64,000 nucleotides of DNA from Piper betle (lineage: Eukaryota; Streptophyta; Magnoliopsida; Piperales; Piperaceae), in assembly GCA_033002965.1 (NCBI GenBank), contig JAURVB010014565.1:62001-126000 (forward strand). Direction: 5' to 3'. Every line of letters begins with the position of its first letter. Positions within the stretch are counted from its first letter, which is position 1. The notes below the pieces were generated by a model, which was not told where the DNA came from, did not search any database, and worked only from the letters and a program-made list of their open reading frames with translations. A program made the translations under genes and the position numbers. Shown piece by piece: positions 57,345 through 64,000 of this stretch.

Positions 57345-59590
57345 CCATGAAAATGTTCGATAGAAACTTAGCCCATGCATTTTGTTGGAAGAGGATAAAA
57401 GTAGTGCTAACTAATGCTAGTGGGTCTACATCATTAATGAAAAAACGATGTAGACCATGATTTTAAATACCGTATTGTACCACCTAAGGTTGCTAATTGA
57501 GCAAGCCAATTCGTGAGCATTTGTCATTAGGTTCGGTTTGACTTGAGCCGACTCGAAACTCAACATTTAAATGTCAAACTCAAACTCAAATCTTTCGAGC
57601 AGAGTTTGAGTAAGGCAGCGTTCGACTTAACTCGAGTCGGTTATAACTCGAACTCGACTCGATAAAAATAATATAATAATAATCTTTATATTATATAATA
57701 TATACTAATAAGCTTAATTGTAATTAGCTATATTTACTTATATATAATATAATAATAAAGTAGTAAGATAGTTTAGATAATAGATATTCAAATTAAAGAC
57801 CTTGAGCTATATCACATAATGCATTCAAATCTAGAACATTTTAACTTTTTGTACCATTTTCATCGATTTGCGATATTTTAATATGAATTTTTGCAAACTC
57901 CGACTTTTTGTTGGTATTTTAATTCGTATTTAATAAAATATTAATGATAAAATAATATTTAATATTTAATTAAATATTTTATTTATTATTTTAAAATATA
58001 ATTCAACTCGACCGGGTTAAACTAAATACACCTAAAATCTAATATAGTCACGAACAAGGCATTTAAACCTATGATGTTGACCCACTAGCATTCATTCCTG
58101 ATATTTCTTACTCCTCTCTATAGTAGAAATAGGCTCTCTGTGTTCCAATTTCTATCAAGTATATCCAGAAACCCCTATACCTTGGGGCATATACTTGGAG
58201 GAATATGTATTCATGCCTTTTTAAAAAGATTATTGAAAATTTATTTGTAAATACAATTATCATTTTTTTCGGACAATTTTTCTTATCATCTTTTGTCAAT
58301 CTTTCTTTTTTCGTCAACTATTTTTAAAATTTTTTTGTTCTTTTATGTTTCTTTTTAAATTTATGATATTTGTTCTAATAGAAGTTAAAAATGAAAGCTT
58401 TTTGTGCATTTGTATAATTAAATTATTTTTATTTAATTATGTCTAAATTATATGATTTTTTACATTATTATAAAAACTTGATGACTATTTATTAGAAAAT
58501 ATTTTTTAATAAATATAATTGTAAATCTATGTCCTTGCCTAGGCTCCGGTCTCTAAAGTCATACTAGACTACAATTGATTCTATGGACTGAGAACCAATA
58601 TGAACGAATTTTCTATATGTTTAAATTAAGTAGGCTCAGCCCGTTGTGTGTCCAACACACAAATGGTAGAACTCAATCTCCACATAACTTTGAATATATT
58701 CATATAAGTTATACGTACTTTATCTTATGTGACTTAATTTGTTACTTAAGTTTGGTGGAAGAACAATTAAGGATAAAAGGAATATGTAAAAATTGAGAGA
58801 TTTTTGGCTATGAGATGTGTGAAACTTGAGCCTCAATCCGTATTTATACAAAGGGGAAGAGTAAAAAGTACTTACTCAAGAAGAGAATATTGTTCAATCC
58901 TTAGTGCAAGGTCCACATCTATATTTTGCTGAAAGCCTTGATATTAATTTCATTTAACATGAGAATAGGGTTAATGTTGGTAGATATATGACAAGTAGAG
59001 AAATTAGAACAAAACAAAAATGATCACCACCTATTATTTCAATGAGAGGGACCCATCACAAGATCTTTAGCACAACAATAATATTTAGTGTTTGGACAGA
59101 AAAAATTAACTTGTAAATGGTGTCCCAATACAATAATCAAATATTAACAATAAGTCTTATCAAATAATAAACCTTCTTTTAAATTAGTTAATTGTTCACA
59201 TAAATACCAAATAATTGTCACATATTTATTATCGCAAGTGTGCATGTAATTCTACCAAATATTGACACTTTTCTTTGGACTGGCGATATCCGCATGAATT
59301 ACATATCCACAATCGTCTTTGATACAATCATCTTTAATGTTTGAAATAAATGATATATACACAAGAGAGCTTACTTTGGAAAGATGTTGCTTCAATTGGG
59401 GCTATAAATAGTCACATGATTTACCAATTTTCCAACTGATCTTAATTAGATAGAAAAAAATGGTGAAAAATTAGGATAATTTAACCAAACAACTTTAAAT
59501 ATAAATATTAATAATAGAAGGCTCTACCGTAACTATTTTACCAATTTAATTGATTTATATTTAATGATTTTATATACAACTATAAAAAAA
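57345..59590. other. AT-rich sequence, no gene recognised
   Basis: Contains Glu-Ser/Leu-rich shadow frames and a CGACTCGA-rich patch (57540-57665) resembling the motif of the minisatellite at 61.9 kb. No element ends or coding exons were found. Confidence 0.4.
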
Positions 59591-60179
59591 CTAGGCTTGA
59601 GCATTCAATCGGTTCGATTCTAAACCGACCAAATCGAATTTATATATAACTATAAAAACCTAGGCCTAAGCATTCGATCGGCTCTGTTCCAAACTGACCA
59701 AATCGAATTGTTGGACACCTCTCTGGCTACCTAAAATACAAACCAAAGAAAACTTGAAAATTTTCAAAAATCAAATGGATTCGAAATTAATTTCAATTCG
59801 GTCTACTCGGAACTGAAATTATTAAAACTATAATAAAATTGAATGTCATTTTCATAAAAAGTAAAACTAAAACATGATTTAACCATCATAATCATGTTCA
59901 AAACAACTATATGTTAAACATGTAAATATTATGTTAATATCTCCAATAAATTTTAAAGAATTAATAATAACCCATATAAAGTATGAAATTAATTTTTTTA
60001 AAAAAATTTTCAGTTCTTTTGGTAAGTTTTGGTTTGGTTTGGTTCCGAACCAACTTTAATGTGTTTAAAAAATTTACCCAATATGGAAACCAAACAGAAC
60101 CAAAGTTTTTCTAAACTGAACTGAACAGACAATTTCAGTTCAGTTTGCTCGGTTTGGACCGAACTTTGCTCAACCCTAA
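59591..60179. mobile_element. Small element with terminal inverted repeats
   Basis: CTAGGCTTGAGCATTC at the left pairs with TTAGGGTTGAGCAAAG read from the right end. The left terminal 70 bp are repeated once in tandem (59591 and 59662). The interior is rich in GGTTTGGTT and GGTTCGGTT words. No coding frame; class uncertain (hAT- or Mutator-like). Confidence 0.5.
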
Positions 60180-61500
60180 TAGAACCCATCTTTACCTCAA
60201 CTTTAATCTTAAAATATTTAATTGCTAAAGTTTTGCTTTAATGAGATTACTAATTTAGGTTTTTTATTTACTTATTTTCTAGTTTAAAATACTATTTTAT
60301 CATAAATTAGATGGCTAAATGTTTTATAATTTGCTAGTGAAAAGGTTACTTTATGGTATAAAATTGTGAAAATTTAACCATTAATTAACCGTTTTACCGA
60401 TGACAAAATGGTGAAAACTCGGTTATGGAAGAGCCCTTTGAACTTGGTTAATGGCTTGATTATGGTAAAATTTTTAAAAACCATAAATGGTTATGGTAAA
60501 GCTATACGTCTCACGAACTGTAACCGAACCATTTACAGTCCGGCTTCAATTAATATATTTCAGAACATTAGAAATCCAAATATGTTATACAGCTATTATT
60601 TGAATTCAATAATCCAAAATTGAAGACTTCAATTTGCTCAAGATAGCCCCATAACATCCAAAATTTTGGACGAACAAATCAATCTTCAACGGTGGAACGC
60701 CATGACCACCAAATTATTGGTTTACCTTCATCATGACATAGCCTCCTTATACGCTTAGACAAAAGTCAAAAGCGCAAACCCTATGACCATGGTCATCTAA
60801 GATCACAAATGTTATAATCTAAAACCTAGTTCTCAATTATCCAACACGAAGCTCAATATCGCTTGTTAGAAAACTTAACATGATAGATGCTCCAAGATCG
60901 CTCTTTATGTTAAATCATGAAGTGATAAAATAGATGTGAAAACGTATCTTAATCTCTATGAAGAAATCAGTACTCCAATCTCATGGATCTGAATCTTCCA
61001 AATTGTTAAGTAGGGACTTCAATCTTTGGAGGCGGTGGATGCGAGAAAAGAAATCATACATCCAACTTAGAGACTTTGATTTTTTATATAGACCTAACAG
61101 TGACATTAAGTCTTCATTTCACTTAGTTTTAATTTAGCCCATCGTAAACTATAAGCGCTCAGGTTTGCACACATATTGTAACCCGGCGAAAGATTTGTTG
61201 TGTTAATTACTACAACGAGAACACTATACCAAGGTTATTATTGGTCCAAATAAGCCTTATTTTTTTATCCTAAACGGTACGTTCAATCCTTCTTGACCAA
61301 CTAAGTAGTTGGTTATAAACTTTATTTAGGTAAAAAAACTAGGCTTATGTAGACCAACAGGCAGTTGCTACTTGCTACAATGTGTTTCTTGTAGGAAGTA
61401 ACACAGCCAATCTGAATCCTTATAACCGGACTCGTATTAAATGCTCATAAATGCCATAATTTTAACCTCTATTAGACTAATTTAAAATTGGGTTAATCTT
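60180..61500. other. AT-rich sequence, no gene recognised
   Basis: The 71-codon frame at 60408-60623 matches nothing I know. The stretch carries no recognisable element ends. Confidence 0.35.
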
Positions 61501-61514
61501 TAATGGCAACACAC

Positions 61515-63110
61515 ATTATATATATAAAAAATAAAGGAGTGTTCTGCAATGCGCTGCCGTGTTTTGGCGGTGCATGTAGCGTATTTCGTTTTGGGCCGTT
61601 GGATCGGGCCGGCCTAAAACAAGATCCCGTTCCCCCCCCGCTTCCCCTCCCTCTTTTCGTCCGCTATTGCGTCGGCCCTCCCCGCTTTGCTACCCCCCAC
61701 CCCCCGGACTACCACCATCCGTCCCCGCCCATGCCCCCCTGCTTGCAACCACGGCCCCTCCCCCGCCCAGCGAGCAACCGACAGTGAGGTCGCCGTTGGT
61801 GGGGTGGCACGGCAATCCAGAAGGGGGGAGGGGGAAGAAATAGAAGAGGGTAGTTTCGTAATAAAAACTTGACTTGAATTAGGATCGAGTCAATTTTTTT
61901 AAAAAAGCAATTTTATAATAAAAATTTGATCAAGCCAGACTCGAGTTAAGTTTTTATTATTAAATAATTTTTTTAAAATAAAATAATTTCGTAATAGAAA
62001 CTTGACTCGGTCCCGACTTGAGTCAATATTACAAAATAAATTTTTTTAAAAAAATAAAATATTTTTGTAATATTGACTTGAGTCAGGCTGGGTCAAGTTT
62101 TTATTACGAAGTAAATTTTTAAAAAATAAAATAATTTTATAATAAAAACTTAACTCGATCCTATGTGAATCGATTCAATATTACGATATAATTTTTTAAA
62201 AAAATAAAGTATTTCATAATAAAAACTTGACTCGATACCATGCAACTCGAGTCAATATTATGAAATAAATTTTTTAAAAAATAAAATATTTTTATAATAA
62301 AAATTTGACTCTATCCCATGCATCTCAAGTCAATATTACGAAATAAATTTTTTAAAAAATAAAATATTTTCATAATAAAAACTTGACTCAATCTCTTGCA
62401 ATTCAAGTCAATATTATGAAATAATTTTTTAAAAATAAAATATTTTCATAATAAAAACTTGATTCGATCCCATGTGACTCGAGTCAATATTACGAAATAA
62501 TTTTTTTTTAAAAATAAAATATTTTTATAATAAAAACTTGACTAGAACCTGTACTATTAAAGTCAATATTATGAAATATTTTTTAAAAAAAATAAAATAT
62601 TTTTATAATAAAAATTTGACCTGTGTGGGATCGAGTCATGTTTTTATTATGAAAATATTTTATTTTTTAAAAAAATTATTTAGTAATATTGACTCGAGTT
62701 GCACGGGATCGAGTCAAGTTTTTATTATGAAAATATTTTATTTTTTAAAAAAATTATTTCGTAATAAAAACTTAACTCGATCCCGACTTGAGTTAATATT
62801 ACGAAATTATTTTATTTTTTAAAAATAATTATTTTGTAATATTGACTCAAGTCGGGACCGAGTCAAGTTTTTATTACTAAATTATTTTATTTTTTAATAT
62901 TTATGTCGTAATAAAAACTTGATACGAGTCAGGATCGAGTCAATTTTTTATTACGAAACTACCCTCCTAGCGGAATCCGGCATGTATATATTTGGGCCGT
63001 TGGATTTTGATCCAACCGCCCAAATTAAAAATGCTACATTCACGCAAAATACGGCGGTGCATGACAAGAAGACTCTATATCTATCTATCTATATATATAT
63101 ATATACGAAC
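61515..63110. mobile_element. TIR element filled with a hairpin-rich minisatellite
   Basis: GCCGTGTTTTGGCGGTGCAT...GGGCCGTTGGATC on the left (61553-61605) corresponds to the complement of the right end (GCACCGCCGTATTTTGCGTG...GGCGGTTGGATC, 63065-63000). TA-rich strings lie outside both ends. Between them lies a GC-rich segment (61620-61850) and then a long array (61855-62960). No transposase. Ends are approximate. Confidence 0.6.
61855..62960. repeat. About 78-bp minisatellite with internal palindromes
   Basis: AAAACTTGACTCGATCCCAT and GACTCGAGTCAATATTACGA recur about every 78 bp (62148, 62226, 62306, 62384, 62458, 62536, 62615 and on), some 14 units. Each unit has TTGACTCG facing CGAGTCAA, so single strands can fold. 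Orientation of the flanking words flips near 62640, which makes the whole array roughly palindromic. Confidence 0.85.
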
Positions 63111-64000
63111 ACTACTAATTAATAAAAACCCGCCTTTTTAGATTTTATTTTCCAACGTAAATCTAACCCAACTCCGGATTAATATTTGATAAAGCCTATA
63201 GAAGATTGCACTTGGAAGATCGAACCAAGAACATGACCTTTGGTAAAATGGCAGACCTCTGATCACCTCTGCTCCCTCTGATGGTCCTAAACAGCTTTTG
63301 TATTCTTTTGGTTGAGTTGTCTCTGTGCCATAGGCCTCCTGACCTGCCCGGTCCACTCACACAGTACTTAAATTCAGAACAAAAGAGAAATGAACACTCC
63401 TATGAATTATGATCAAGTTCCTTCCCGTTATAAAAGTTGAGTTTGATTGGTCTATATGTTAAAAGAAAGAGGTAAGTTTGATGATTGATGGATCTTTTCA
63501 TCACCTAAAAGCTGATGCAATGCAAAGATAATGCTCCTCCTAGAGTTTATAGCATTAGCTATACACTCTCTGATCTTCCCAATCGATAAAATAGTTTTTG
63601 GACATTTATTATTGAATGAGTACCAGTGTCCTATCCACTCACTTCCCAGCTACTGGGAAGTGACCTTGGCCTGGTGTTTACCGGTGCATGCACTTCCAGC
63701 CACACAAGTAACATCACCGTTCTCGTTTGTCTAGCAAAGCCTGGCCTTTCCATGAATGAAACAGCTTGACCACATTCTAACCAGTAACTTATATTATTGG
63801 CGGTGCAATGCAACTCTTTGGTCACCATCAACAGGAGCCCCAATTATTGGTGTTTTCCATGGTTGCAAGATGTGCCAAATTACAAAAAAGGATCCAATTG
63901 ACTACTGCATTTGCGACGTGCTAAACCAACGTCCAACGGCCTTGGAGGCAAGAAAAAGACCAATGTGCAATAGTTTGGAGTCTTTGGACAGTTTTGGCGA
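63111..64000. other. No gene recognised
   Basis: Two short minus-strand frames (63138-63356, 63631-63843) have no domain I know. They might be parts of an eroded element or of a gene outside the window. Confidence 0.35.

Noticed and set aside
63138..63843. Possible host exons at the right edge
   Set aside because: Two short minus-strand frames lack recognisable domains and splice context; too little to call.

Overview
The window is nuclear DNA of a flowering plant. It holds one recognisable intact host gene with compact introns, one dead host gene, LTR retrotransposons with tRNA-Met primer-binding sites, MITE-like elements, and a decayed endogenous pararetrovirus. Most of the rest is AT-rich, repeat-derived sequence. 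The MAD2 protein looks monocot- or magnoliid-like in its residues, but that is an impression and not a placement.

Region by region. 1-4 kb: AT-rich sequence with an old TRIM retrotransposon (1036-1476), two short tandem repeats, and a Copia-like LTR with its primer-binding site. 4.1-23.65 kb: a GH51 alpha-L-arabinofuranosidase (ASD1-like) pseudogene on the minus strand. About 15.1 kb of foreign DNA (about 5516-20684) splits it into a 5' half (20.69-23.65 kb) and a 3' half (4.14-5.52 kb). That block contains an endogenous Caulimoviridae sequence in two inverted copies (plus strand 10.27-12.15 kb, minus strand 13.08-20.68 kb). Into it went a 4.66-kb palindromic LTR-derived element (5604-10266), a 625-bp TRIM (14747-15371) and a 2.07-kb chimeric TRIM (17638-19702). 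The last three are flanked by 5-bp repeats. 24.76-26.02 kb: a complete seven-exon MAD2 spindle-checkpoint gene on the minus strand, with Myb3R (MSA)-like motifs upstream.

26.8-38.6 kb: large LTR retrotransposon sequence, including a 4.2-kb LTR followed by a primer-binding site (30532-34703) and a younger 2826-bp solo LTR (35111-37936, target duplication CCTTC) inserted behind it. 38.6-41.3 kb: small LTR-like repeats, one with a perfect 12-nt tRNA-Met primer-binding site, and a Tourist-like MITE. 41.5-48.4 kb: a minus-strand Ty3/Gypsy-type element with two LTRs, a frameshifted gag-protease gene and an unassigned 3' half. Its 5' LTR plus flank was then tandemly duplicated (47216-48870 and 48871-55122), a 1.8-kb solo LTR (50397-54941) entered the second copy, and a 2.7-kb solo LTR (50801-53510) entered that one. 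55.4-64 kb: an LTR fragment, three elements with terminal inverted repeats (one filled with a hairpin-rich 78-bp minisatellite), and AT-rich sequence with no recognised gene.

Only MAD2 looks functional as a protein gene. No tRNA, rRNA, CRISPR or bacterial-type operon was seen. The value of the window is its readable order of events: host gene, then pararetrovirus insertion, then retrotransposon insertions; and Gypsy insertion, then tandem duplication, then two nested solo LTRs.
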